31,834 nt of DNA from Priapulus caudatus (lineage: Eukaryota > Priapulida > Priapulimorpha > Priapulimorphida > Priapulidae): NCBI RefSeq assembly GCF_000485595.1, contig NW_014577081.1, positions 991,438 through 1,023,271 on the forward strand, in the 5' to 3' direction. Each line of letters begins with the position of its first letter. The first letter of the stretch is position 1. Under the pieces are notes generated by a model, which saw only the letters and a list, made by a program, of their open reading frames with translations, was not told the origin of the DNA and did not search any database. Below are positions 9,406 to 21,331 of the stretch, piece after piece. The position numbers and the translations under genes are program-made.

Positions 9406-9540
9406 CCTGTGGTCGTAGATGACCGAGCACTCCTCCATGGTTCCGTAGCGGCCGAACATCTCGCGGATGTCCCGCTCGGCTCCAGTTACAGCCGAGCAGT
9501 CCGAACACGCCGAGACAGCGGCTCACCTCGGGCGCCTCCT
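9406..9540 (-). pseudogene. tra2: Tra2-like: N-terminal half of RRM, frameshifted
   Basis: VSRCLGVFGL (RNP2 region, as in Tra2 CLGVFGLS) is in one frame. ERDIREMFGRYGTMEECSVI, then YDHR, is in another. The join near 9480-9500 holds several extra bases where Tra2 has a five-residue loop. The exon ends at a GTAAGG donor and starts after CCGCAG. No RS-coding exon is visible just upstream (9560-10600). The nearest RS exons are those in the duplicated block. Confidence 0.8.
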
Positions 9541-9560
9541 GCGGACAGCCAGGGGGCGCC

Positions 9561-10607
9561 GGTGAGCACTCGCGAGATTACGCGACGGGACGCGCGGACC
9601 CGAGCGATCAAAATTACTAACGCGAGATAGATAGGTATAGGAGATAGCACTATGCTAGGCTATAGGAGATAATAATATGCTAGGTAGCCGTAGCCAGTTC
9701 GACATGCCGGTTAGCAAAGAACCCTATAGAGAAAGGTAGATATAGAAGGCCCTTAGCACTCCTAAGGACAACTCCCTCCTAAGGGACACCCTGCTTGCTG
9801 CCCATGAGAGAGAGGTCCTTATGGCTAAAAAAAAATGGTTCCGAGAACCCACCCTACCTAGCAAATAGCGGTCCGCACCCTTTTTTTCCTCCATTTAAAA
9901 AAAAATATCAAAATTTATCAAAAATTTAAGAATAAAAATAAATTCAATCAATTATCAATTCTCAAAAATCAATTATCAATTCCAAAAATAAATCACTAAC
10001 TCCAACATATGCTACTCACCTCACCATCTACAACACGGACATTTTCGGATCTTTTTTTATTTCAAAAAAAAAATCGCGGTGACCTGACTGACCGCAGCCT
10101 AAGTTTTTCAGAGGACCGCTTCTCGGAAACACATGCATTTATTTTGTTTTAGGCGCTCTATCGCTAAGCAAGGATGCCTTTTGACCCATTTGCCCTTTCC
10201 GCTAATTTCCACGAGCGATTTTGCTCGATGGCCGTACGAAGTGGGCGCGGGAGGATTCAGCAGTCTTCTATCATCAGCCTAAAACAAGCAAATCGACCGG
10301 CTACAATAACAATTTACGGGATCCGGCGAATCGTGACGGCCGCGCACAGCACAACTACAGGGAATCGTCTAGACGATGTGGCGTGCGGTGTGGGGGGGGT
10401 AGGTGGATGGGTTGCGAAGCGAGAGAGACGGCAAGTTACGCGTTTCGCAGATCTATTCTATACTCACAAAATCCATGCATATATACACCGGACACTGACC
10501 ACGCTCGCGCAGTTCGTTAGTTTCAGCTCGGCCGCGCGTATAATAACACATATTTTGACATGGAGAAGAGATCGGCGAATCGTTCCACTGACCCTGTTGC
10601 TTGCGTG
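9561..10607. other. unassigned stretch
   Basis: AT-rich and A-run-rich around 9890-10075. Near 9630-9690 a GGAGATA..ATGCTAGG motif is repeated. No gene recognised; open frames are not supported by any family resemblance. Confidence 0.4.
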
Positions 10608-11162
10608 TCGTCGCCGGCGACAGCGGCCGACCCGACTGTGCCTGCCCGCTTTAGTCCCTGTTGCCTGCCCGCCCGTAGCTGCGGCGAATCCGATCTCGCA
10701 GTAGGAGCGACCTGCGCAGAAAGCACGCGCTCGTTACGCCCGACCTTGACCAGGCACGCAACCCTGCGACCTTGATTTCAGGTTGCAACCCTGTGACCTT
10801 GAGTCTCACGTCACGAACTACGACCTTGACCTCTGGTCACAACCCCACCACCTTGACCGGGCCGGTGCGCGCAACCCACGAAATAGGGGTATAGTCCCCT
10901 TTTACAAAAGTACGAACACTTATACGTCTGCTGGGTGAATTTACGCCCCCGTTACGTCTCATTACGATCGTGGGCGCCGGGTTACTTGTCAAATAATGCA
11001 GCGTGCCGACTCGCGCCGCCTTCGCTACTCGTGCGCTATGCAACATTTATTGTTATCACGTCTTGCGTTTCTATCTAGGGATTACCGATCTGACAGCCGT
11101 GTCTCAGCTGTGCGTGTGCGGCAAGTAGTGACCCCGTCAATCTCCACACAACTTCATTTACA

Positions 11163-11187
11163 NNNNNNNNNNNNNNNNNNNNNNNNN
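11163..11187. other. assembly gap, 25 N
   Basis: The left flank matches about 535 and the right flank about 2041 of the first copy. The gap therefore stands for roughly 1.5 kb that includes the BEN domain, stop codon and poly(A) signal. Confidence 0.98.
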
Positions 11188-12290
11188 CCAATCGCAACTG
11201 CCGACGCCGCCGCCCCCGGCTCCTCTTCATGCCGCCGCCACCTGCAGGTCAAGGTCACGGACGCCGCGGAGCCGGCGCACGGCCCATCAGCTCCGACTTC
11301 GGCGTGTCGACGCGCGAGGTCTGTCGAGGGCCTGCGACCGCCGGCGCGCACCTGGTGCGCCGCCTCCTTGCGCGGCGGCGTTAGATGTGCGCCGAGGAAG
11401 CCGGGTTAGTAGGGGGCTCGAGTGTGCGCCTCCGGCGGCAGCGGCCGGTGCGGGATAGGTCGCTGCTGCGGATGTCGTCGTCGCAAACGTCGCCGCCGCC
11501 GCCATCTCGTGCGTCGCGCTGTGCGTTCGATGTTCGATTATCTCCGTTATGTACTTCCTCGACGTCCGACCGTCGTTTGCTGCTGCTGCTGCAGCTGCTG
11601 GATCGCCGTGTGCCCGTGCCGCACCGCCAGACGAGGGGCCGTCGGGCCCTCCGACGTGGGTCTGCTCCTTGCCGACCGTGATTCCGCGTCGATCCGCGTC
11701 GTCAATGGCGGATCGACGTTAGCCGGCAACGGCCTGCGTGCCGTCTGCGCGTCCGCATTCCTGGCGCACGCTGTGCCACGCTGGCACGCCCCCTGCTCCT
11801 CCACTGGCGCCTACTCTCTTCGGACACGACCGCGCCCACCGGCGCCAACGGTACTGCAGCGCCCGTCGGCAACCGCTTCGCCCTCCCGCGAGCAGAGCGC
11901 CGCGGCCGCGCGAACGCGGGTCTGCGGCGTCGGCACGGCTCGGCGGCAGCCTCCGCCACGACGTCAGCGTCTGCGCAGAGTTCGCGAAGCTCTTTTGATG
12001 ATCGTGACGTTTCTGTTGTCTCATGCGATCGAGCCCTTACTCGATGTCGGTAGCACGCGAATTGTCGACGCGGCGCCCGTCGGCGTGCGAGTCCGCCGCC
12101 GGCGTCGCCGCGCGGCTACGGACGTTTTTCAGCTGCGGCGGCGCCGGCAGCGTCGCCGCGGCGGGTTGCATAAGGTGGATCGGAGATGCGAGATCGAGCG
12201 GCTGCGAGCAGGTCGCCAGTACGCGCCCGCTGCCGCCGGCAGGCGGCGGCGTCGTCATCGCTACTCCGCGCCGCGTTCTTCGGCTCGCTC
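11188..12290 (-). pseudogene. second copy of the BEN exon, 5' part only, many frameshifts
   Basis: Aligns to 2041-3098. The coiled-coil, SIM and Gln-tract region can be followed but shifts frame repeatedly, and the BEN domain itself falls in the gap. As given it cannot encode the protein. Either a broken duplicate or an error-laden version of the same allele. Confidence 0.8.
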
Positions 12291-13065
12291 GATCTGCCAA
12301 CAAGACAGAGAACGGACGTTATTGTCAGTCGCGAAGAACCTTGCCGCGCGCGGGCCGCCTCCGTTCTCGATTCCGATCCTCGCTTTGCACGACGCGCGCA
12401 TCCCCTGCCCCCCCCCCTTTTGCGACGGTAACGCGATTTCGGCGAAACGCGACCGACACCAGTTTGTTTTTGATCAGGTGTTTAAAAAAAAAAGGAGAGA
12501 CTGGCTCGGTTTTAGTTCGACGCTTCGGCGGACCTTTGGCTTTCTCGTGAGTCGGTTATGCACTCGAGTCGCACACGAAACCCACGCACACAGACAATGG
12601 TCTGACAGTTGGTGGAAAAGGATACAGGGGTTGAAATTCATCGGCCGCTAGCCTTTCGAATGCATTATTTATAACTCACTTCTGTTGAACTATTTTTAGA
12701 GTGAAACCCTGTATAGTATATATGAATATGGTAAAGAAAAACTATAACTTGCCAGAAAATTTGTTGTAATAATGTATACAGCTCTACCAGGAAAGTAATT
12801 CTGGAAACGTTACATGAATTTGTACACCTTACTTCTGCTTTGAACTCTAACAACACCACGGAGAAATACATTTAGTTGCTGATATGCAAAAGATGTGTTA
12901 ATGTAAACCAAATAGAACTTGATAAGTATTTTAAACAAATAAAATCTTAATTGCTTTCTTTGTAGGTAAAATATTTGACTAGCATCGCCTTGAGCAGATT
13001 AAATATGAGCGATGATTTTAACATTAGATCTGTTTCATTTTAATCAAAGATAACAGATCTATCTT

Positions 13066-13158
13066 ACTATGATCTTGGACTTCTTTCTTTTGGAATACGG
13101 ACCGTGACTTGCAGCGACTGTATTTCGTGCAGTTTTCGTTTAGGTGACCGCGACTGGC
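13066..13158 (-). pseudogene. second copy of the RS-domain exon
   Basis: Corresponds to 3864-3950 with several indels; splice-site remnants (TTTCAG, GTAAG) remain. Copies of the first exon (about 13346-13385) and of the microexon (about 12830-12846) flank it in the same order. Confidence 0.7.
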
Positions 13159-13532
13159 CTGAAACAGTGAACGAAGATGCTTATTCGAACCGCCATTGTG
13201 CCTGATCGATCGTTTTTTCGTCATTTAACCTAAAAATTCTAAAAAATTAAGCCTTTACACCTGCTTATAGTCTCAATAGTCAAGTAGTAAATCACGCGGT
13301 CGACGCCGTTAACTTACAGCGAATCTCATATCTGTTAGACTGTTACGTTCTCTTCTTCTTATCCTTCGCGAGACCCGTACATTTCTGTGAGAGAATGGCA
13401 TGCTGGGAGCGATGAAGTGTGCCTGGACATCGAGCACGAGCAGGATAGGAGCCATGCTGGCACGCGTCACCTGCCAGCTACAGGCGCGACTAGTTTACAC
13501 TCCAGCCACGGGCCAGCAGCAGGTGGACAGTA

Positions 13533-13693
13533 CAGTGAAACCCTCGGTTATCCAACATCAATTTATCTGAATTTCCGGATTTAATGCCGATCTCAAGAGT
13601 CCCAGTGAATATTTAATATGCACTAGACATTCAGTTATCTGAACAAAATACTCACCGCCCGTCTCGCCCTCGGCACTAAACGAGGTTTAATTG
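13533..13693. mobile_element. pogo/Tigger-like MITE, second copy
   Basis: Same element as at 4319-4469, at the matching position, with TA on both sides and indels inside. Confidence 0.75.
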
Positions 13694-13784
13694 TAGATCG
13701 GTTCGCGGTGGCCACGCATCATGTCATGTTCAAGTTAGCATCGTCAAACCACACAGCCACTAAAGCCACGCAGTGTAACGCTGT

Positions 13785-14175
13785 TACCTTTAATGCACTT
13801 TACCCCCCCATTCCACCTCCACGCACCACAAAAGCAATTACTTTCAATGCACTTACCCACTTAACTACCGCACCGCAACAGGCTGTTACTTCAACGAATT
13901 TACCCCCTCGCATACAGCACCAAACAACAGGCCTGTTACTTTTAATGCACTTCTCTCACCCATACGCACGCGACAACGGCTGTTCCTTCATGCACTTACT
14001 TTCTCTCTATCCACAACGGCTATACTTCAATGCACTTACCCCTCTGGTTTATCCAACAACAGGCTGTTAACCTCAATGACGTATCCCCTCCTCTACCACA
14101 CCACGACAGCTGTACCTTCAATGCACTCACCCCCTCCTCACGGACCAAACAAGCCATTAGCGCTTATGAACCTAC
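13785..14175. repeat. 43-45 bp minisatellite, second copy
   Basis: Shorter by roughly three units than the array at 5180-5700, and noisier. Confidence 0.8.
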
Positions 14176-14780
14176 CCTTCTCCATTCCGCCTCGACCAGC
14201 CGGTTAACTTTCAGAACATACCCCCTTCTTAACTGCCCTGTGGCACGTGTCTTACCTTCATGCACTGCAACCCCCCCTCACCACCACAACACCAACCCAC
14301 AGTACACTGCACATACGCCGGCGAGTTACATCGTACGGCTTCTCCGACCTTCGTAAAGAATCAACCACGGTCGCTCCGTAAAAACTTTACGACCTTTGGC
14401 AGTTGAACGATTAGGGTTGCGGACGGATCGGCGCTCGTCCCGCTGTTGATTAGCTTCCGATGCAAGTCTGAGATAGACGCAAACAGCCGGCGCGTGCCGA
14501 AAAACTCGATCTGGAGTGACGCCGCTTCGCGACTGCGGCAGAGAGGGAGGAGCGAGTTGGAACAGGCTTGCCAGAAGAATTGGCAACGCGAAAAACGGAG
14601 CCAAAGACTTTGAGGATGATTCGACTCGATCGATCTAACGAGCAGCGCCGCCAGAAACCAGCTTCCGCTTCAGGTCGAGTGCGCACCATGATCTAGGCGG
14701 CTTCACCGGACACCACGCAGGCGGCTTAACTGGTAGGGGAACACCAACCTCATGCTAAACTACATGAAGTAGCTTATTTA

Positions 14781-16350
14781 AATACATAAATCAGGTGGCC
14801 CCATTATACGCGCCGTTGAGGTTCAATAAATGTTCATCCAGGAAAAGGGGCTCGCGCTAAATCAGCAGATTCAAAGAAAATCCAACATACATAGACACAT
14901 GCACACTAAGCAAATACATTGTAAACTCATTAGATTGCGCGATGTATATATGCGATCGGCGCTTCGACCTAAGGCCTTTAACCCTGAGTTAAGCCCCTCT
15001 CAAACAACATTTTTCAGTTCCGGAAAAAGCAAAAAAAAGCCCAATGACTCATCGCGTTATATCTGAATTTCCATTAAATCGGGGCGCGTAAAATCAGGGT
15101 TTGTAACAGGGCACGAAGTTAATTCGGCCACCGGCATGTATGCCAGCAAATTATTTGAGGGCCAGGTAACGATTGGCCAAACAGCGAGCACCTCTAAGAC
15201 CAGTATGCGTTCAGCCTGTTGTTAGCGAAAGTACCTTACGATTTTTATTTAGTACTAGCCCTAATTTAATGTTAAATAGCAATGATCAGCCTACATTACT
15301 GTTTTACGCTGACAGGATCCATTTTACATAATCTGAAATCGAGAATGCGTAAGCGGAAACATATCATTGATTTTACAAACAAATTTGGTGAAGACTGCTG
15401 TTAAATTATGTGGGTCTGGTAGAAATTACCGAGTTACTGGTCAGTATATTGAAATGTGATTAAAAAAATATGATTTGCGATACCCTGCTTATATATATAT
15501 ATATATAATACTGTAACATATATCATAATATGTATTTATGTATGATTACATCTTATATATATGTATATTATATATATATAGTGTTTCCCCTGCATTGACG
15601 TGACGAACAAGGCGGCCCAACTCGCTCAAATTCTCAGCCGCCACACAGAAATTTGTCCAAAACACCGCCTCGCTGACAAAACGTTTGACAACGTGAAAAA
15701 GAGGTTCAAGAGTCTCATACAATGTGTTCAGAATAGCTTAGAATGCACCATTTTTTCACAAATTTCCCTGGGGAGCATGCCCCCTGACCCCCCTAGCTTG
15801 CCCAGCACCTGCGCTGCTCGCTTTGCTAGGAACTCGAAACGTGCAAACACATCACACACAAAATTTACCACCTCACAGACCTTTTTGGCTAGGGGACGTA
15901 TATATGCTCACGAGCATCTGTGGTATATATACGCGCGCTCGCGTCTGTGGCCGGGATGATGTGGATCGGGATACGTGTTTTGACAGCTCACAGAGCGTTC
16001 TCTGTCTCTGTGCGGGAAACGTTGCACCACCGACCCGGCTGCGTGTGATCCCCCCCCCCCACCTCCCCCGACGAATCTATTTTTACTCCCGACTGCCCGG
16101 GTTTTTGCATCCCCGCGATTTTGGAATTTTGTTTCCCCCGACTCGAGAACCGGATAAGCCCCAGGATATATACTCTCTCTCGACGGAAGGGAACGCGAAT
16201 ATGAAGTGATATCACAGTCATATGCAGTGATACACATCGACGGTAAACGGTCGAAGAGCACAGACTCATTTACAACTGGACAAACCACCCTGAAGTTAGC
16301 ATGCTACCGTAACGTCCCTCCCTATCGGCTCCCACAGCACTATCCCTACT
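14781..16350. other. intergenic, no gene recognised
   Basis: AT microsatellites at 15489-15508 and 15555-15580. The stretch around 15740-15835 (GGGGAGCATGCCCCCTGACC) has the style of a dispersed invertebrate repeat. Open frames up to about 125 codons show no family features. Confidence 0.4.
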
Positions 16351-16354
16351 GCAG

Positions 16355-16501
16355 AGGAAGCCATGGGCAAAAGGCAAAGCAGACGTGGGTGAAATCCATA
16401 TAATACCATATGATAATTTATCGACCCCCCACTCTATCGACCCCCCACAGTGCACATACCGCGAAGGAAGCCACGGCAAAACAGACGTGGGTGAAATTCT
16501 C
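16355..16501. repeat. direct repeat, period about 101 bp
   Basis: GGAAGCCA..GGCAAA..CAGACGTGGGTGAAAT occurs at about 16357-16396 and 16458-16496. Between them CGACCCCCCACTCTAT is tandemly repeated (about 16421-16449). Confidence 0.7.
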
Positions 16502-17533
16502 CTTTCCGTCCATTACGGAATCACCAAGAAATTTATGTCGGTCACGACGAAAATAATACCACCCGAAAGCTGCCCGAGGGAACGCACGCGTAGACTAGGG
16601 GTATTATTAATGAGATCTCGGGGGGCGGGAAAGCGAACTGTTCAACGAGGAGGAACTACGTGCCTGCCAGCTGAAATAGCACGCCAGACCGGCAAGGTCA
16701 GAACAGCCTATAGGCATAGATGCTCCTCAGCACAGACTGCACACAAACAACCTCTCGGGAACACGTGTTCCGCAACGAACGAACTCTGCCGGCCCCACGG
16801 CGATATTTTCAAAACAAATACGAACGCTACTCTAGCATTACGGGACATATAGATTACATATATGCGTTGGATGATGTTAATTACTGGTGAATTCCATTCA
16901 CAATGTCGACACGATTTCCACCTCATTCTAGGTCATTCTCATTGAACTGTACATTGCAACACAAAATTCAATTAAGAACAGTTAAAATTTCCGTGGATAT
17001 AATTCACTCAATTTTTCAGCAATGAACTGTGTGCGCTTCATTACCGACGATTTCTGCAAGTCGGTTTCATTACTTATTGATGACTCCCGTGAGATTTTTT
17101 AGATGCGGCCTGCCACTGCAAAAACAACATGTTTGGCAGGAGTTTGTCTAGAAATGCAAGGCACTGTTGCAAGAATTCCAGACCACATTTTTGTGGATGC
17201 GAAGTTAGCCAATTACATCCATATGCCTTGCAATCGCGTCGTGATTCAGCGAGATATCGTGAAGATTTGTAAATGTGTTTGCACTTGCAAATGTGCCAAT
17301 CTTACGACCAGCATCATTTTAAGCTCTAGGATTACACAGGCACTACATTATACCAGTTTGTTCGTGTCGCAGCTACAGCTAACACTGGATGAAATATGAG
17401 CACCAGACAGACATATTTTCTTTCCACAGATTCCGGCATTTCAACTTGAGGTAATAGGTTGGTAGCTGCCGGCGACGTGTTTTAGACCTGTTCAGTTACA
17501 CGAAAGTGGGTGGATCACCTACAATTGTTACTC
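16502..17533. other. intergenic, no gene recognised
   Basis: A 98-codon open frame at 17103-17399 (+) is Cys-rich in its middle, but it has no recognisable motif or supporting splice sites. Confidence 0.35.
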
Positions 17534-17852
17534 TTAAGGCCAAAACAAAATATATGTGTGGTTACTGTTACATGCCGAAAAAAAATAGGGTAGGTAGGTA
17601 GGGAAAACATTTTATTTTCTTGAAATATTTTATTTACGAACCATGTCCGAAGGATGTGCGTTGTTCCTTTTGAAGCAGGAACTGTCCTTATTTTTATTTT
17701 ATTTATATTTTGAAGTAGTCCTGAACTGTCCATATTTTTTTTTTTTTGTTTACTTTAAAGAAAATTTACAATTAAAATGTTTAGGGTCGCTGGGAATAAA
17801 TAGGGTCGGTTGGGAAACCGTAACCACACTTATATTTTGTTTTGGCCTAACC
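17534..17852. mobile_element. palindromic MITE, ~319 bp
   Basis: Inverted ends of about 33 bp: AAGGCCAAAACAAAATATAT followed by GTGTGGTTAC on the left, with the reverse complement at 17819-17852. Subterminal AATAGGGT also recurs inverted. No coding content. Confidence 0.75.
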
Positions 17853-17962
17853 AACATTTTTGTAATACGTACTACATACAAAATAAATAAAAACGTAACT
17901 ATTTTAGTGTTGGTATTCACACTTCATTGCCACATCCAGTAACACATTATTTTGACATTCTT

Positions 17963-18274
17963 TCACAAAAAGTCAAACTCAGACATACCCACAGGCACTT
18001 GGTGCATTTCAATAAAATATAACGCTAAATAAATACAAAATCTATTTACTACCAAAGTCTTAATGTTTCTAATTCTATACTCTCTTTCACCTATTATTGC
18101 CGACAATTTCATGTAAATGCCGTCCAAATGCTCATGTGCAACAAACGCTGGCGGCAGCCATTGCTCACGCTGCACACTGAACCTTAAATATATAGCAGGT
18201 AGGAAAGCGTGATCGCTAAATTCGCTCGACGCTAGCTTGATTTTCATACGAATACAACACAAATACTCAACCAT
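17963..18274 (-). CDS. unrecognised 103-codon open frame in the inverted-repeat arm
   Basis: It begins at the ATG that opens both arms and contains QREQWLPPAFVAHEHLDGIY, then KLSAIIGEREYRIRN, which looks protein-like. I do not recognise the family. It could be a gene or transposon exon fragment. The last third lies outside the repeat and may be spurious. Confidence 0.3.
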   Translation of the reverse strand: MVEYLCCIRMKIKLASSEFSDHAFLPAIYLRFSVQREQWLPPAFVAHEHLDGIYMKLSAIIGEREYRIRNIKTLVVNRFCIYLALYFIEMHQVPVGMSEFDFL

Positions 18275-18652
18275 TATTCTAATTTTTATTATTTTTATAG
18301 TTTATTATTATAACCAATGCGAGAATTTCGTCAGTCTTTGTGTGATTTCGCGTGACACAGCTCGGTTACGAACACAGACAGTATGTTTTTATAACAAGTG
18401 AACACTGTTCTTGAAATAGAAACAAAGATGGAGTAGAATGGTTGAGTATTTGTGTTGTATTCGTATGAAATCAAGCTAGCGTCGAGCGAATTTAGCGATC
18501 ACGCTTTCCTACCTGCTATATATTTAAGTGTCAGTGTGTAGCGTGAGCAATGGCAGCCACCAGTGTTTGTTGCACATGAGGATTTGGATGGCATTTACAG
18601 GAAATTGTCGGCAATAATAGGTGAAAGAAAGTATAGAATTAGAAACATTAAG
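18059..18652. repeat. large inverted repeat, arms ~220 bp, spacer ~150 bp
   Basis: Arms 18059-18280 and 18432-18652 are inverted copies, by eye about 90% alike. The left arm carries an open minus-strand frame starting MVEYLCCIRMKIKLAS; in the right arm a one-base deletion (AAAATC to AAATC) shifts the matching frame. Similarity stops abruptly at ATTAAG. Confidence 0.85.
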
Positions 18653-18950
18653 CCTGAGTAGCCACAATAGATTTGTAAGGCTAAAAAGCGAAAATAATCA
18701 TATCTTACATTATTATGGTCACACAAACTGCATGAAATTTCACCATTATGAAAGAACAATCGATTTAATTTATATAAGTTTGTAATAACTTTGTCCATAA
18801 TAGATAGGAGGGTATTAGAAGATTCGGAGAACAGTTTCCAACTTTCCATCTTCGCTTTCATGTTTAAATTTTAGCATCTTCTCCACATGTTTACTCCTTC
18901 AATAAATTTGAAAAGCCACATATATTCCCCCTTCCTACATTTACATATAT

Positions 18951-19145
18951 ATAACGCTGTGGCTATATGCCCGGCAGCCGGGCACGGTCTTCGATTTCCT
19001 AAATGCCCGGCAGTTCCTAACCCTAACCCTTGTTTACTTGAGAAAACGCTGAAAATTAAAAACTGCCAAACATTTACGAAATCGAAGACCGTGCCCGGCA
19101 GCCGTCAGATATATGCCGGCTGCCGGGCATATAGCCACTCTGTAT
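18951..19145. mobile_element. palindromic element 1 with telomere-like core
   Basis: Outer arms GTGGCTATATGCCCGGCAGC (18959-18979) and its complement (19118-19138). Inner arms GGGCACGGTCTTCGATTTC and complement (19078-19096). CCTAACCCTAACCCT sits in the interior at 19016-19030. Flanked by TATATA. Confidence 0.75.
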
Positions 19146-19400
19146 ATATATATATATATAACGCTGTGGCTACGGGTACGGCAGCCGTATCTTAATGTCT
19201 CAAGGCTAGAGGTACGGCAGTCCGATCGCTTTCATACTTAACGAGACAAAGATGGCGGTGGGTGGCGCCAGATTTCGAAACACCTTGGGAAATAAATTCA
19301 CGATTTGAGAGTTTAGATGAGCTAGAACCCTAACCCTAACGCCAAAAAGGGGCTTCAACAAACGACGGCTGCCGTACCTCCAGCCACCGCGTATATATAA
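19146..19400. mobile_element. palindromic element 2, related to element 1
   Basis: Same outer sequence (TATATAACGCTGTGGCTA) as element 1. Arms 19166-19188 and 19365-19387 carry TACGGCAGCCGT and its complement. Interior CCCTAACCCTAAC at 19328-19340. The repeated pattern marks a small family. Confidence 0.7.
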
Positions 19401-19785
19401 AGCGCAACACGTATTCCCAGCCAAAACCGAAAAACGTACATGGCCATCGCATGAACGCCTACGCATGAACGCATACGAATCACAACAACATCGCCATCCG
19501 TGTGTGTCGACGGCAAGTACAGAGACACGCACTCACGCATGCAGAATCACATACGAACCTCGTCTTGGAGCGCGATCTGGAAAAGGAATGACTGCGAGAG
19601 CGAGATTTCAAGGAAGGATTCACATCATTGGGAGATCCGCCCCTGCCACGTTTCTTCACCGCAACCGTGCTTCCCTGGAAATTTAAGCAAATTGTTACAT
19701 CAAGATTACATCTAAAACATGTAAAGATTAAAAAGACTGATTCATCTCCATAATTTGCACGGTAACTTGCTGTCCCAAATCAGCC

Positions 19786-19962
19786 CAAGGATAGAGAACA
19801 TGGGTCCCAATAAAACCAATGTGCTTGGCTAACACCCTGACCTTAACCCTAACTCTAACCCTGACCTTAACCCTAACCAAAAATATAATCAATATAATCA
19901 ATAATATTGATGTAAATGACATTGGGTTTACCGTTTATTGGGACCCATGTTCTCTATCCTTG
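19786..19962. mobile_element. palindromic element 3 with degenerate telomere-like loop
   Basis: Perfect 29-bp arms 19786-19814 and 19934-19962 (core GATAGAGAACATGGGTCCCA). The loop holds CCTGACCTTAACCCTAACTC-type repeats (19833-19879). CCCAAATCAGCC occurs just before the left arm and again just after the right arm, suggesting a target duplication. The arms are unrelated to elements 1 and 2. Confidence 0.75.
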
Positions 19963-21331
19963 AACCCCCAAATCAGCCACACTGACTAACTGACTGTCAG
20001 ACAGGCATTATTTTACATACAGACGTTGATAATGATAGGCTAAATAACTATAACGTCAAACTAAAAAGATTTAATAATTAATAGTCCTGTAACTACTAAT
20101 CATGAAATCGTGTATTAGCTAAGACACATAATTAATCGGCTGAAAAGTTATAGAACAATTTCATTTGACGCTACTTGTACCAAAGAGAGAGCAAAACAAC
20201 GTGAACGTTCAATAACAAGAACGCTGCAACTAAATTACGCTGCATGTACCAATAATACTAGATCGTAAAAACAAACAAACATCAAAACACGTGTTTATAC
20301 CTCATCGTCACTCATTGTGAATTGCAATACGTTATGCTTCCTCTAATATACCATAAATTGCAAGAAATTCCAACAAAGCGTCTGACACAAAACAAATGCA
20401 AATGGTAGCCGGTTTCCACGCTACTCTCCTAGCGCCATCTGTGGAGCTATCACTTAAGTAAAAATTTTTACTATATCGATGGCGCATTTTTTACAAGCTG
20501 AATGATCCGTGAGTTGGTTCTTGAAGTTTCCGCAATGGCCCGTAAGAACCTATATTGTGTGCCATCTGCTATAACTTCAACAAAATAGTTTCAACAAAAT
20601 AATATTTTGTTTGGCAGCTGGTCTGGTACTAGTAAGGGCGCAAATCCAATTTCAAAAGTGGGGGAGGGGCAGACGTACGTGGTTCAAGAGCCTGCGAGGG
20701 AGCGAAGCGGCCGAGCGGGGGGAGGGTTTTTTAAACGGTAGGAACTTTTCGTATTTTTGATCTATTCGTTTAAGTTTTATTTTTTCGTTTTTTATTTTTT
20801 CGTATTATACGAATAACATGAATAACGTTCACTGCACGTATCTCAAATATAGCGTATTGCTCGTGTCACGTTTACGTTACCTCGCTAGGTGATTACACGT
20901 TTAATTTCTCTTAGCTATTCTAGTATTCTAATATAAAAAGGGTCATTATTGCGCATTTTAATTGCAAGTATCAACTATTGTTTGTATTGTTTACATGCAA
21001 TCAACTAGGTGAGCTGATCACTATAGTGGTGTATGAATTTTCAAAACTTTCCATTTCAAGTAATGCTTTTTTGACTGCTTCGTGTATATCGTTGATACTT
21101 TTTATTTTTAATTTAGTGTAGTGGAGACAACCACAAAATAATAATATTATAGAAGGGGCTTATAATTATGCAGAAGCACATGTTCAAAAACCTGGGGTTT
21201 TTGATAATGATTAATGTGTCCCCCACCCTACAAAAAGTTGGGGGGACGTGTCGCCGACCTGTGTCCCCATGGCATTTGCACCCATGAGCGCAATCTACCG
21301 ATTGCCAGACTGTGTGGCAATCTCGAGATAT
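19963..21331. other. intergenic, dispersed-repeat style
   Basis: No gene recognised. Around 20695-20730, GAGGGAGCGAAGCGGCCGAG with a following G-run resembles motifs common in invertebrate dispersed repeats. Confidence 0.4.

Larger units (their letters stand above)
10608..14780. repeat. second, indel-rich direct copy of 1-6270
   Basis: Collinear with 1 to about 535, then 2041-4505, then 5134-6270. It lacks 536-2040 (at the N gap) and the hAT-like insertion. Most differences are single-base insertions or deletions spread evenly over coding, intronic and intergenic DNA, with fewer substitutions. That pattern fits unpolished long-read sequence or an unmerged haplotype better than an aged duplication. 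Confidence 0.9.

Noticed and set aside
17103-17399. 98-codon plus-strand frame
   Set aside because: No family motif, no convincing splice or poly(A) context; kept only as a note in the intergenic entry.
19016-19340. Chromosome end or large interstitial telomere
   Set aside because: Only two or three CCCTAA units per site, enclosed by inverted repeats; too short for a telomere.
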